This document shows positions 16,592 to 25,736 of a stretch of 64,000 nucleotides of DNA, piece after piece. A program made the position numbers and the translations under genes. The notes beneath the pieces are model-generated. The model was not told the origin of the DNA. It made no database searches and saw nothing but the letters and a program-made list of their open reading frames with translations. The DNA lies in the NCBI RefSeq assembly GCF_035917275.1, contig NZ_CP108509.1:1178001-1242000 (forward strand). Direction: 5' to 3'. Each line of letters opens with the position of its first letter. Positions within the stretch are counted from its first letter, which is position 1. This stretch comes from Streptomyces sp. NBC_01237. GTDB taxonomy: Bacteria > Actinomycetota > Actinomycetes > Streptomycetales > Streptomycetaceae.

Positions 16592-19372
16592 GTGGGGACC
16601 GAACAGCAGGCGAAACGGCAGTCGGGGACGGGACGACGCCTCCTCTCGCTCATGACCGCGTCCTTCCTGACGCTCGGTGCGAGCGTGGCGCTCTTCACAG
16701 TCCCCGACTCCGCCGGCGCCGAACCGATCGAGCGGTGCACGGCCACCAGCGGCGCCATCGTGGCCGTGGACTTCGGCCCCTTCGGCGGCAAGGTCGAGCG
16801 CGGCTGCGACACGACCCCGACGACCGGCTACGAACTGCTGCACACGGGCGGCTTCACGACCGAGGGCACCGTCCACGACGGCCCCGCCTTCATCTGCCGC
16901 ATAGGCAAGGACTCCGGTACGCAGTACCCCACTCCGGAGAAGGAGGCCTGCGTCCTCACCCCGCAGGCCACCGCGTACTGGTCGTACTGGATCGCCTCCC
17001 CCGGCCAGAAGAACTGGACCTACAGCCCGCTCGGCGCCATGGCGCGCACCCCGAAACCCGGCGACGTGGACGCCTGGGTCTTCGGCGGCACCGACATCGG
17101 CGGCACCAAGGGCAAGCCGGACTTCTCCCCCGACGACGTCCGGGCCGCAGGCGGCTCCACCCCCGACCCGACGGTGCCGACCGACCCGCCCGACGTGCCC
17201 GCGGGAGCGGTCGACGTTTTGGCCGCCACCCGTTGGATCACCGGACAGCTGACGGACGGGAAGCGCGTCGTCGACGAAGGGTCCACCACCCCGAACCACT
17301 TCCTCACCACCGAGGCCGTGTTCGCCCTGGCGTCCACCGACGCCAAGAGCCGGGCCGCCCGCGAGATCGCCGACTTCCTGGCCACGCCCGCGCAGACGGA
17401 CGCGTACGCCTACCCCGCGGGCAAGGACGGAATACCCGACGCCGGCGCCGCCGCCCGCCTCGCGCTGGTCGCCGAGGCCACCGGCAAGGACCCCCGTGCC
17501 TTCGGCGGGCACGACCTCCTCGGTGACCTCCTCACCTACGTCTGTCCGCGCGACATCGGCGACGGCGAGACGATCGACGGCTGCCTCACCAAGGGCGACT
17601 TCCGCACGACGGGACAGTCCGACGCACAGGCCATGGCCGTCATCGCCCTGCTGAACGGCGGGGTGACTCCCCCCGCCGGCGCCGTGAACCGACTGACCGG
17701 GCTCCAGTGCGAGGACGGCGGCTTCACCTCCATCCTGATCCGTTCCGGCGGGTGGTGCGACAGCGACGCGAACTCCACCGGTCTGATCGCCCTGGCCCTC
17801 AAGCGGGCCGGCGGTCACGACGCCGCCGTACAGAAGGCCCGCGGCTACCTCAAGAAGTCCCAGCTGAAGTCCGGGGCCTGGCCCTCCGCCTCCTACCTGA
17901 CCACCGGCAGCCCGGCCTCCACCGCCTGGGCGGCGCAGGCCCTGCGCGCCCTCGGTGACGCCGCCTTCGCGGACGCCGGCGTCTCCTGGCTCTCCAGGCA
18001 CCAGTTCCCCGGAGGCGGCTTCGGCTTCGAGGAGGACGACACCGAATCGCGGCTCTTCGCCACCACCCCGGTCACCGTCGCCGGCGCCAGGAGCGACCTC
18101 GTCACACTCACCACCAGGAAGACCGACCCTCCCACCATGCCTCCGGCGGGTGACGGGCCCGACCTGAAGAAGGGCGTGACGTACCTCACCCACCCCAGCC
18201 GGCTGATCCAGGGCCGCTACTACGAGGCCGGCGCGGGCACCGGCCACGCCGACTACGGCATGACCATCGACGGCGCCTACTCCCTCGCCGCCACCGGGAC
18301 GGACAACGCCACCCTGCGCAACATCGTCGACTTCTTCGACAAGGGCGGCAAGGACGGCAGGGGCCGGGGCATCCACGACTGGACGCTCATCGGCACCAAG
18401 TACGCGAGCGGCGGCTCCCTCGGCAAGGCGGCCCTCCTCGCGGAGGCCGTGGGCCGCGACCCCCGCGACTTCGGCGGCCGGGACCTGATCGCCGCACTCG
18501 CCAAGGGCACCTGCGCCGCCAGGACCTCGACCCGCCAGGAGTGCGCGGCGAAGGGCAACTACACCTACGCGACTTCCGTGTTCTCCCAGTCCCTCGGCGT
18601 CATCGCGCAGCTGCGGGCGGGTGAGAAGGCCGCCGCGGCCGAACCGGTCGCCTACCTCAAGAGCCTCCAGACCCCCTCGGGTGCCTGGGTCAGCCTGATC
18701 GGCGAGCCGAGCGGTGCCGAGGTCGACTCGACCGCCATGGCCGCCATGGCCATCGACCTGTTGCCCGACGCCGCCTCCCAGGCCGCCGCGGACAGGGCCG
18801 TCGCCTGGCTCGCCACCCAGCAGAAGGAGGACGGCGGGTTCCCGGGCGCCTCCGGCAACTCCGTCAACTCCGCGGCCCTCGCCATCCAGGGACTCTCCCT
18901 GGACGCGCCCAAGTACAGCGCGCAGATCGCCAGGGCCCGCAAGTTCCTGGCGAGCCAGCAGAACCGCGACGGCGGCTTCAACATCGCCAAGGGCGGCCAA
19001 CCGGGCTCCGATGTCCGCGCCTCCGCCCAGGCGGTCGGCGGCGCCACCGGCATCTCCTTCGGCCTGCTGACCCGCGACCTCGACGGCACCACCCCTGAGC
19101 CCGTCCCCGGCACGTCCGGCGGGACGAACGGCGGGACCGCCGGTTCCTCCTCCGGCGGCGACGGCTCGCCCGTCATCGTGACCCCGGGCGAGGACGCGGG
19201 AGGCACGGGCTCCTCCGGGGGCGGCGCCTCCGGCTCGGGCGGCGGGAGCCTCGCCTCCACCGGTGCGCGGGTCGGCGGCCTCGCCGCCGCAGCCCTGGTC
19301 CTGGCCCTCGGCGGCTGGGGCCTCACCCGCGCCGCCGGGCGCCGCCGTGAGAACACCGGGAGCGAGGCATGA
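16592..19372 (+). CDS. Cell-wall-anchored B12-acquisition protein (beta domain, two barrels, LAxTG)
   Basis: The protein (about 926 residues) has a signal peptide and then a DUF4430-like beta domain (about residues 45-185; TTGYELLHTGG, FICRIG, YWSYW, GDVDAWVFGG). Two tandem alpha/alpha-barrel domains of prenyltransferase-type repeats follow (LQCEDGGF, QQKEDGGFPG, SQQNRDGGFN). A Gly/Ser-rich linker leads to LASTG, a hydrophobic helix and a basic tail, which is the class E sortase signal (LAxTG) used by Streptomyces. The start is taken as the GTG at 16592 with a GAGGGG site; an ATG at 16523 is possible. It is the first gene after the plus-strand cobalamin riboswitch and overlaps the next gene by ATGA. 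I infer a surface receptor that binds corrinoids and feeds the ECF transporter. Confidence 0.85.
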   Translation: MGTEQQAKRQSGTGRRLLSLMTASFLTLGASVALFTVPDSAGAEPIERCTATSGAIVAVDFGPFGGKVERGCDTTPTTGYELLHTGGFTTEGTVHDGPAFICRIGKDSGTQYPTPEKEACVLTPQATAYWSYWIASPGQKNWTYSPLGAMARTPKPGDVDAWVFGGTDIGGTKGKPDFSPDDVRAAGGSTPDPTVPTDPPDVPAGAVDVLAATRWITGQLTDGKRVVDEGSTTPNHFLTTEAVFALASTDAKSRAAREIADFLATPAQTDAYAYPAGKDGIPDAGAAARLALVAEATGKDPRAFGGHDLLGDLLTYVCPRDIGDGETIDGCLTKGDFRTTGQSDAQAMAVIALLNGGVTPPAGAVNRLTGLQCEDGGFTSILIRSGGWCDSDANSTGLIALALKRAGGHDAAVQKARGYLKKSQLKSGAWPSASYLTTGSPASTAWAAQALRALGDAAFADAGVSWLSRHQFPGGGFGFEEDDTESRLFATTPVTVAGARSDLVTLTTRKTDPPTMPPAGDGPDLKKGVTYLTHPSRLIQGRYYEAGAGTGHADYGMTIDGAYSLAATGTDNATLRNIVDFFDKGGKDGRGRGIHDWTLIGTKYASGGSLGKAALLAEAVGRDPRDFGGRDLIAALAKGTCAARTSTRQECAAKGNYTYATSVFSQSLGVIAQLRAGEKAAAAEPVAYLKSLQTPSGAWVSLIGEPSGAEVDSTAMAAMAIDLLPDAASQAAADRAVAWLATQQKEDGGFPGASGNSVNSAALAIQGLSLDAPKYSAQIARARKFLASQQNRDGGFNIAKGGQPGSDVRASAQAVGGATGISFGLLTRDLDGTTPEPVPGTSGGTNGGTAGSSSGGDGSPVIVTPGEDAGGTGSSGGGASGSGGGSLASTGARVGGLAAAALVLALGGWGLTRAAGRRRENTGSEA

Positions 19373-20292
19373 GCAGCAACCGACTCCTGCGGGCCCCGGC
19401 CCGTACGGTCGCCGCCCTCGGGCTGACGGTGGTGGCCTTCGCCGCCACCGCGGCCCCGGCGGCCGCGGCCCCGCAGCCGATGGGCAGGTGCACCACCTCC
19501 TCCGGGGTGGTGCTGGCCGTGGACTTCAGCCACTGGGGCGGTCCCGTCTACCGCTCCTGCGGGACGGCCCCCACCACCGGCTACGAGCTCCTCAACCAGG
19601 GCGGCTGGGCCACCACCGGCACCGGCCACGACGGCCCCGCCTTCATCTGCCGCATCGGATACAGCGGCCACAAGGGCGGCAAGCAGTATCCGACGCCCCA
19701 GCAGGACGACTGCGTGCTGACCCCGCCGGCCTCCGCGTACTGGTCGTACTGGCACGCGGACCCGGGCCGCAACACCTGGGAGTACAGCCGGCTCGGCGCG
19801 ATGCTCTACAAGCCGAACCCGGGCAGCGTCGATCTGTGGATCTTCGGCGGCACCGATATCGAGGGCACCGAGGGCAGGCCCACCATCACCCCCGACCAGC
19901 TGCGCGCCAAGAACACCAGGCCGACCGGTGGAGCTGCCCCCAAGGACACGCGTACGGCGGCGCCCCTGCCGCGCGACGTCAACACCGGCCCCGAGCCGGA
20001 GAATCCGCCGCCGGCCGACCCGAGCCCTCCCTCGACGACACCGCCGCCCGGCCCCACCGCGTCGGAGAGCCCCTCACCTTCGGCAAGCCCCTCCGGGAGC
20101 GTCTCGCCGTCACCGTCGTCCAGCGCCCCGGCGGTGGTCACCCCCGGCCCACAGGTCGTTGACGCGGCTCCCGCCGCGGACGCCGAACACGACGTGGGCT
20201 CGTACCTGCCCGCCGTCGCCACCGGGGCCCTGGTGCTCCTCATCGGCGCCGCCGCCGTACGCGCGGCCAAGCGCCGTCGTCGTACGGAGTAG
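19369..20292 (+). CDS. Membrane-anchored DUF4430-like protein of the B12 operon
   Basis: The 307-residue protein has a signal peptide, one beta domain clearly homologous to the N-terminal domain of the preceding protein (TTGYELLNQGG, FICRIG, YWSYW, VDLWIFGGTDIEG), a long Pro/Ser/Thr-rich spacer and a C-terminal membrane helix with a basic tail. It has no LAxTG or LPxTG, so it should stay in the membrane rather than be linked to the wall. Translation is coupled to the upstream gene (ATGA overlap). It may act as the membrane-side partner that passes B12 from the wall protein to the ECF S component; that step is inference. Confidence 0.82.
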   Translation: MSSNRLLRAPARTVAALGLTVVAFAATAAPAAAAPQPMGRCTTSSGVVLAVDFSHWGGPVYRSCGTAPTTGYELLNQGGWATTGTGHDGPAFICRIGYSGHKGGKQYPTPQQDDCVLTPPASAYWSYWHADPGRNTWEYSRLGAMLYKPNPGSVDLWIFGGTDIEGTEGRPTITPDQLRAKNTRPTGGAAPKDTRTAAPLPRDVNTGPEPENPPPADPSPPSTTPPPGPTASESPSPSASPSGSVSPSPSSSAPAVVTPGPQVVDAAPAADAEHDVGSYLPAVATGALVLLIGAAAVRAAKRRRRTE

Positions 20293-20296
20293 CCGC

Positions 20297-21481
20297 GTGT
20301 CACGCACCACCACGGCCGCGGCCGAGCCGCCGGTGTCCGGCCTCGCACCGGACGCGGGCGGCCGTCGTCCGCCCCGCACCCTGCACCCCGTCGCCTGGTG
20401 GATCTGGGCCCTGGCCCTGGCCACGGCGGTCAGCCGCACCAACAACCCGCTGCTGCTGTTCCTCGTCCTGGCCGTCCTCGGGTACGTCGTCACCATGCGC
20501 CGCACCGAGGCCCCCTGGGCCCGGGGCTTCACGTACTACCTCTACCTGGCACTGACCGTGGTGGCGGTCCGGGTGGTGTTCCGCGCGATCTTCGCCACCG
20601 GGATCACCCCTCGCGACCACTTCCTCTTCTCGCTCCCCCACATCCCCACCCCCGACTGGTACGCCGGCATTCGGCTCGGCGGCCCCGTCTCGCTGGAGGC
20701 GCTGCTCTCCGCGGCCACGGACGGGCTGCGACTGGCCTGCATGCTGTGCTGCATCGGCGCGGCCAACACCCTCGCCAACCCCAAGCGAGCCCTGCGCGTG
20801 CTGCCCGGCGCCCTCTACGAACTCGGCGTCGCCGTCACCGTCTCCATCAGCGTCGCCCCGCAGCTCGTCCAGAGCGTCCAGCGCGTGCACCGGGCCAAGC
20901 GGCTGCGGGCCGGGCCCTCCAAGGGGCTCCGCGCGCTGCGGGGCATCATCGTGCCCGTCCTCGAAGACGCCCTGGAACGCTCCCTGCGGCTCGCCGCGGC
21001 CATGGACTCGCGCGGCTACGGCCGGGCCGGTACCGCCACCCGCCGCTCCCGGCGTGCCACCGGTGCCCTCATGCTGCTCGGCATGTGCGGGCTGTGCGCC
21101 GGCGCCTACGGCCTTCTCGACGCCACCGCCCCCAAGCTGCTCGGCCTGCCCGCCATGGGCGCGGGCGCACTCCTGTGCTTCGCCGGCCTGCGCCTCGGCG
21201 GCCGCCGCGTCACCCGGACCACGTACCGCCCCGACCCCTGGCACTTCGCGGAGTGGGGCGTCGCCGCCTGCGGCGTCCTCTCCGCCGTCCTGCTGTTCAC
21301 GAACGCCGGCTTCGACGCCGCCGAGCTCAACCCCTCCATCTACCCGCTCAGCTGGCCCACCCTGCCGCTCGTACCCGCCGCCGCGATCCTGCTCGCGGGC
21401 ACGGCCGGGTTCCTGGCCCCGCCCCCGACCGCCCCCGCCCGGCCGGCCGTCCCCGCTCAGCGCACCGAGGAACCCAGATGA
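20297..21481 (+). CDS. ECF transporter T component (CbiQ/EcfT-like)
   Basis: The 394-residue membrane protein has several N- and C-terminal hydrophobic segments and the cytoplasmic coupling motif AMDSRGYG, diagnostic of EcfT proteins (A-x-x-x-R-G). It links substrate capture by the S component to ATP hydrolysis by the fused ATPase encoded next. The start is a GTG at 20297, 4 bp after the previous stop. The stop overlaps the ATPase start (ATGA). The N-terminal Ala/Pro-rich segment is cytoplasmic and longer than in most CbiQ proteins. Confidence 0.88.
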   Translation: MSRTTTAAAEPPVSGLAPDAGGRRPPRTLHPVAWWIWALALATAVSRTNNPLLLFLVLAVLGYVVTMRRTEAPWARGFTYYLYLALTVVAVRVVFRAIFATGITPRDHFLFSLPHIPTPDWYAGIRLGGPVSLEALLSAATDGLRLACMLCCIGAANTLANPKRALRVLPGALYELGVAVTVSISVAPQLVQSVQRVHRAKRLRAGPSKGLRALRGIIVPVLEDALERSLRLAAAMDSRGYGRAGTATRRSRRATGALMLLGMCGLCAGAYGLLDATAPKLLGLPAMGAGALLCFAGLRLGGRRVTRTTYRPDPWHFAEWGVAACGVLSAVLLFTNAGFDAAELNPSIYPLSWPTLPLVPAAAILLAGTAGFLAPPPTAPARPAVPAQRTEEPR

Positions 21482-23133
21482 TCACCTTCGATCAGGTCGC
21501 CGTCCAGTACGACGACACGGCCGAGCCCGTACTGCGCGACGTGAACCTCACGGTGGAGGAAGGCGAACTCTGCCTGGTCGTCGGGCACACCGGTGTCGGC
21601 AAGTCCACCCTCCTCGGCGCCGTCAACGGCCTCGTCCCGCACTTCACCGGCGGCACCCTCTTCGGCCGGGTCCTGGTCGACGGCAGGAACACCGCGGACC
21701 ACCCTCCCCGTGAACTCGCCGATGTGGTGGGGGTCGTGGGACAGGACCCCCTGGACGGTTTCGTCACCGACACCGTCGAGGAAGAACTCGCCTACGCGAT
21801 GGAGCAGTTGGCGGTTGTGCCCGCCACCATGCGCAAACGTGTGGAGGAGACCCTCGACCTGCTCGGCCTCGCCGACCTGCGCCACCGCGCGCTGCACGAG
21901 CTCTCCGGCGGCCAGCAGCAGCGCGTCGCGATCGGCTCCGTCCTCACCGCCCACCCCCGCGTACTCGTCCTGGACGAGCCCACGTCCGCCCTGGACCCGA
22001 CGGCCGCGGAGGAGGTACTGGCGGCCGTCACCCGGCTCGTCCACGACCTCGGTGTCACGGTGCTCCTCGCCGAACACCGCCTGGAGCGCGTGGTCCAGTA
22101 CGCCGACCGCGTCATCCATCTCCCGGGCGACGGCCTCGTCGTGTCGGGCGCGCCCGCCGAGATCTTCCGTACGTCCTCCATCGCCCCGCCGATCGTGGAA
22201 CTCGGCCGCGCCGCGGGCTGGTCCCCGCTCCCCCTGTCGATCCGCGACGCCCGCCGGGCGGCGGCTCCACTGCGCACCCGGCTGGCCGGCACCGTTCCCC
22301 CACCGGTGAGGCCCGCCCCGGCCCAGGACCGTCCCGAACTCCTCGCCGCGCGCGGCATCACCGTCACCTACCACGGGGTGCCGGCCGTACGCGAGGTCGA
22401 CCTGACCCTGCACGGCTGCGAGGTCACCGCCCTCATGGGCCGCAACGGCTCCGGCAAGTCCTCCCTGCTGTGGGCGCTCCAGGGGTCGGGGCCCCGCAGG
22501 GCGGGCTCCGTGGCCGTCGCGGCGCCCGGTGCGCCGAAGCCGCAGGATCCCCGGAAGCTCTCCGCGGCGGCGGCCCGCCGGCTCGTCGGACTCGTCCCCC
22601 AGACCCCGACCGACCTCCTCTACCTGGAGTCCGTCAAGCAGGAGCTCGACCAGGCCGACGCCGAGTCGGGGGTCGCCGGGGACGGCATCCGGGCCCGCGC
22701 CGTCCTGGACCGGCTGGCGCCGGGCATCCCCGACACCACCCACCCCCGTGACCTGTCCGAGGGCCAGAAGCTCGCCCTGGTCCTCGCGATCCAGCTGACC
22801 GCCGCCCCCCGCGTACTGCTCCTCGACGAGCCCACCCGCGGCCTCGACTACCGCGCCAAGAGCGAACTGATCCGCATCGTCGACGAGCTGGCCGCGGAGG
22901 GCCGCGCCGTCGTGATCTCCACGCACGACGTGGAGTTCGTCGCGCGGGCCGCCGACCGCGTCGTGGTCATGGCCGAAGGTGACGTGGTCGCCGACGGCCC
23001 CACCACCGAAGTCATCGTCGCTTCCCCCGTCTTCGCCCCCCAGACGGCCAAGATCCTCGCCCCGCTCCCGTACCTCACGGTCGCCCAGTCCGCCGCCCGC
23101 ATGCCCGCCGACGAGACGGACCCGGACTCATGA
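21478..23133 (+). CDS. ECF transporter fused double ATPase
   Basis: The 551-residue protein contains two ABC ATPase domains in one chain. Domain 1 has Walker A GHTGVGKS (residues 36-43), signature LSGGQQQR and LVLDEPTSALD. Domain 2 has GRNGSGKS, the less common signature LSEGQKL and LLLDEPTRGLD. It corresponds to the EcfA/EcfA' pair fused, as in other actinobacterial ECF systems. It powers cobalamin import with the T and S proteins encoded on either side, and both junctions are ATGA overlaps. Confidence 0.92.
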   Translation: MITFDQVAVQYDDTAEPVLRDVNLTVEEGELCLVVGHTGVGKSTLLGAVNGLVPHFTGGTLFGRVLVDGRNTADHPPRELADVVGVVGQDPLDGFVTDTVEEELAYAMEQLAVVPATMRKRVEETLDLLGLADLRHRALHELSGGQQQRVAIGSVLTAHPRVLVLDEPTSALDPTAAEEVLAAVTRLVHDLGVTVLLAEHRLERVVQYADRVIHLPGDGLVVSGAPAEIFRTSSIAPPIVELGRAAGWSPLPLSIRDARRAAAPLRTRLAGTVPPPVRPAPAQDRPELLAARGITVTYHGVPAVREVDLTLHGCEVTALMGRNGSGKSSLLWALQGSGPRRAGSVAVAAPGAPKPQDPRKLSAAAARRLVGLVPQTPTDLLYLESVKQELDQADAESGVAGDGIRARAVLDRLAPGIPDTTHPRDLSEGQKLALVLAIQLTAAPRVLLLDEPTRGLDYRAKSELIRIVDELAAEGRAVVISTHDVEFVARAADRVVVMAEGDVVADGPTTEVIVASPVFAPQTAKILAPLPYLTVAQSAARMPADETDPDS

Positions 23134-23969
23134 CCGCACGCGCCGCCGCCATCCGGATCCACGCGCGGGCCGGGACCGTCATCGCCATGGCCGCCTTCCT
23201 CGGCATCGTCGCGTTCTTCTGGCCCTTCCTCGTCGCCCCCGGCACGTTCGGCTCGAACTACGCACCACCGCTGATCTTCGGCGTTCTGCTCGTCATCGTG
23301 CTCTGCGTGGTCATCTCCGAGATCGCCGAGGGCGGCATCAACTCCAAGGCCCTGGCCATGCTGGGGGTACTGTCCGCGGTCAACGCCGCCATCCGCCCCC
23401 TCGGCGCGGGCACGGCCGGCATCGAGACGGTGTTCTTCATCCTGGTCCTGGCCGGACGGGTGTTCGGCCCCGGCTTCGGCTTCACCCTCGGCTGCACGTC
23501 CCTCTTCGCCTCCGCCCTGATCACGGGCGGGGTCGGGCCCTGGATGCCGTACCAGATGTTCGGCTGTGCCTTCGTGGGTATGCTCGCCGGCTTCCTCCCC
23601 AAGGCCACCGGCCGGTGCGAGGTCGCTCTGCTCGCCGTCTACGGCTCCGTGTCCGGCTACCTCTTCGGCTTCCTCCTCAACCTCTCCTTCTGGCCGTTCT
23701 CCCTCGACCCCAACAGCTCCATCGCCTATCTCCCCGGCCTCCCCTTCACCGAGCAGTTCCAGCGCTACCTCGCCTTCGACCTCGCCACCTCCCTCGGCTG
23801 GGACACCGGACGCGCCGTCACCAACTTCGTCTGCGTCTGTCTGGCGGGACCGGCCGTGCTCACGGTCTTCCGCCGCGCGGCCCGCAAGGCCCGCTTCCAG
23901 GCCCCGATCCGCTTCGCACCCCGCACGCCCCCGGCCGAGCACGGGCCCCCGAAGCGGCCCGCGCCCTGA
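23130..23969 (+). CDS. ECF transporter S component, probably cobalamin-specific
   Basis: The 279-residue protein has about six membrane segments and the EcfS-type features AMLGVLSAVNAAIRPLG, FGFTLGCTSLFASALITGG and GPWMPYQMFGCAFVGMLAG, which fit the CbrT-like branch. It is the substrate-binding subunit. Specificity for cobalamin is inferred from the riboswitch controlling the operon rather than from the protein itself. It is the last gene of the operon; convergent minus-strand ABC genes follow. Confidence 0.87.
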   Translation: MTARAAAIRIHARAGTVIAMAAFLGIVAFFWPFLVAPGTFGSNYAPPLIFGVLLVIVLCVVISEIAEGGINSKALAMLGVLSAVNAAIRPLGAGTAGIETVFFILVLAGRVFGPGFGFTLGCTSLFASALITGGVGPWMPYQMFGCAFVGMLAGFLPKATGRCEVALLAVYGSVSGYLFGFLLNLSFWPFSLDPNSSIAYLPGLPFTEQFQRYLAFDLATSLGWDTGRAVTNFVCVCLAGPAVLTVFRRAARKARFQAPIRFAPRTPPAEHGPPKRPAP

Positions 23970-24000
23970 GCCGCGGCCCGGCAGGCCCGCAGTGCCGGCC

Positions 24001-24036
24001 GGGCCGTGCGGGCCGTGCGGGCCGTGCGGGCCGTGA
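24001..24036. repeat. 9-bp tandem repeat, four copies
   Basis: GGGCCGTGC is repeated four times (last copy ending in A) in the short gap between the convergent ECF S-component gene and the ABC gene ending at 24093. It is a simple-sequence expansion with no evident role. Confidence 0.8.
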
Positions 24037-24092
24037 ACCGGTACCGCGCCGGATCGCCTCCGCCTCCTGCCGGCGCCCCGGTGGGAGGCAGA

Positions 24093-25736
24093 TCACGCAT
24101 CCCGCTCCCGGCCACTCGGTGTTCCCCGTGCCGGTGCCGGTGCCGGTGCCGGTGCCGGTGCCGGTTCCGGGTCGGTGATGCTTCCGTCGACGAGCCGGAC
24201 GATCCGGTCGGGGCGCCAGCGTTCGGGGTCGTGGTGGGTGACCACGACGCGAGTGCAGTCCAGAGCGTTGACCGTGGCCGTGACATGGGCGCCGGTGACA
24301 GGGTCGAGTGCGGCGGTCGGTTCGTCGAGGAGCAGGACGGGTGCGTTCCTGAGCAGGGCGCGGGCGAGGGCGACGCGCTGGCGTTCGCCGCCGGAGAGCG
24401 CGGTTCCGCGGGCTCCGACCTGGAGGTCCAGGCCGTCCGGATGGGTGTCGAGCAGAGTACCGAGGCCCGCGCGCAGTGCCGCGTCGCGCAGCGCTGCGGT
24501 GTCGGCGTTCGGGTCGCCGACGCGGATGTTGTCGGCGACCGTCCCGTCGAAGAGCGTGGGTTCCTGGGGGAGGACGGCGAAGCGGCGGAGCCGGTCCGCC
24601 GAGGCGAGGTGCCGCAGATCGGTGCCGCCCAGGGTGACGCGTCCGCTGTCCGGGTCGTCGCCCCGCAGCAGCAGCTTCAGCAGGGTGGACTTGCCGCTTC
24701 CGGTCGGGCCGGTGATCACGGTGGTCGATCCGGCGGGCAGGGTCAGGGACACGTCCCGCAGCGCCGGGGCGAACGCCACGCGGTCGATGCCGAGGCCGGT
24801 GTCGTCCGGCAGCGGGCGCGGGTGCGGCGGTTCGGGCAGTGGGGGCACGGTCACGAGCGAGGCGTACCGGTCGATACCGGAGCGGGTGTCGCCGAGGGTC
24901 ACCCCGAGGAGCGCGAGTTCGTCGACCGGGGCGGCGGCGCGCAGGGTCAGCAGGAGTACGGCGAACGCCGTGGGAGCAGGGGCGTCGAGCACGACGCAGA
25001 GGACGAGCATCCCGACCGTGGGCAGGGCCGTGGCCAGTGCCGATACGAGGGTCACCGGGGCGCTGACGGCGTTGAGCCGTCGCAGTGCGGCGTGCTCGCG
25101 GTCCCAGGCGTCGGTGAGCCGGCGGACCGCTCCTGCGGTTCCGGTCACGCTGCGGTACAGCTCCTGGTGCTCGGAGAACTCCAGCAGTGCCTCGGTCGAG
25201 GCCGCGCGGGCGGTCCGGCGGTCCGCGTCCGTGCGGGCGAGGGCCCGTTGGGCGACGGTCTGTGCCGTGCCCGAGACCGCGAGGAGGCCGAGCAGCACGA
25301 CGGCATGGGTCCGGCCGACGACGATGCCGAGGCCGAGGACGACGAGCGGCGGGGTCAGTACACCGCGGACGAGGAGTTCCACGAGATGCGCGGGGATGCC
25401 CATCAACCGGGGCACGCCCTCGCCCGCGATCCGGTTGGCGAGCGCCCGGTGATCATGGGTGAACCAGCCCAGCGGCAGCCGGACCAGGGCGTGGCCGAGC
25501 CGACGGTAGAGGTCGGTGGCGAGGGCGGCCCCGGCGAGATAGCCGCCTCGGGAGACCAGCACGGTGGCGCCGAGCACGAGGATCACGGTGCCCACCGCCC
25601 AGCCCAGGGGCGTTCCGTGTACGAGGGTGGCCGCGAGCAGTGCGGCCACGGTGGCTTCGAGGGCGGTGACGCAGATCCAGGCGAGCGCGACGGCGCGTAC
25701 GCGCCGCGCGGCCGTGGTGCCGAGCGCGGTCCTCAT
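24093..25736 (-). CDS. ABC transporter, fused permease-ATPase (half 2)
   Basis: The 547-residue half-transporter has an N-terminal type IV (exporter-fold) membrane domain of about 300 residues and a C-terminal ATPase with Walker A GPTGSGKS, signature LSGGERQR and VLLLDEPTAALD. It pairs with the overlapping upstream half at 25733, forming a heterodimer. The pair sits under iron-box control opposite a siderophore binding protein. In actinobacteria such pairs act in siderophore export or, as with IrtAB, in import. The C-terminus is an unusual Pro-Ala run encoded by a hexanucleotide repeat (24128-24169). Confidence 0.88.
   Translation of the reverse strand: MRTALGTTAARRVRAVALAWICVTALEATVAALLAATLVHGTPLGWAVGTVILVLGATVLVSRGGYLAGAALATDLYRRLGHALVRLPLGWFTHDHRALANRIAGEGVPRLMGIPAHLVELLVRGVLTPPLVVLGLGIVVGRTHAVVLLGLLAVSGTAQTVAQRALARTDADRRTARAASTEALLEFSEHQELYRSVTGTAGAVRRLTDAWDREHAALRRLNAVSAPVTLVSALATALPTVGMLVLCVVLDAPAPTAFAVLLLTLRAAAPVDELALLGVTLGDTRSGIDRYASLVTVPPLPEPPHPRPLPDDTGLGIDRVAFAPALRDVSLTLPAGSTTVITGPTGSGKSTLLKLLLRGDDPDSGRVTLGGTDLRHLASADRLRRFAVLPQEPTLFDGTVADNIRVGDPNADTAALRDAALRAGLGTLLDTHPDGLDLQVGARGTALSGGERQRVALARALLRNAPVLLLDEPTAALDPVTGAHVTATVNALDCTRVVVTHHDPERWRPDRIVRLVDGSITDPEPAPAPAPAPAPARGTPSGRERDA
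24128..24169. repeat. Hexanucleotide repeat coding for a Pro-Ala tail
   Basis: GTGCCG is repeated six times plus one variant copy within the 3' end of the ABC gene. It encodes alternating Ala and Pro near the C-terminus of the protein. Such repeats readily change copy number without shifting frame. Confidence 0.85.

Noticed and set aside
16196..19000. A 934-codon minus-strand open frame antisense to the wall-anchored B12 protein gene
   Set aside because: It is a GC-rich shadow of the real plus-strand gene: Gly/Val/Arg-rich, no recognisable domain, and it runs through the riboswitch region.
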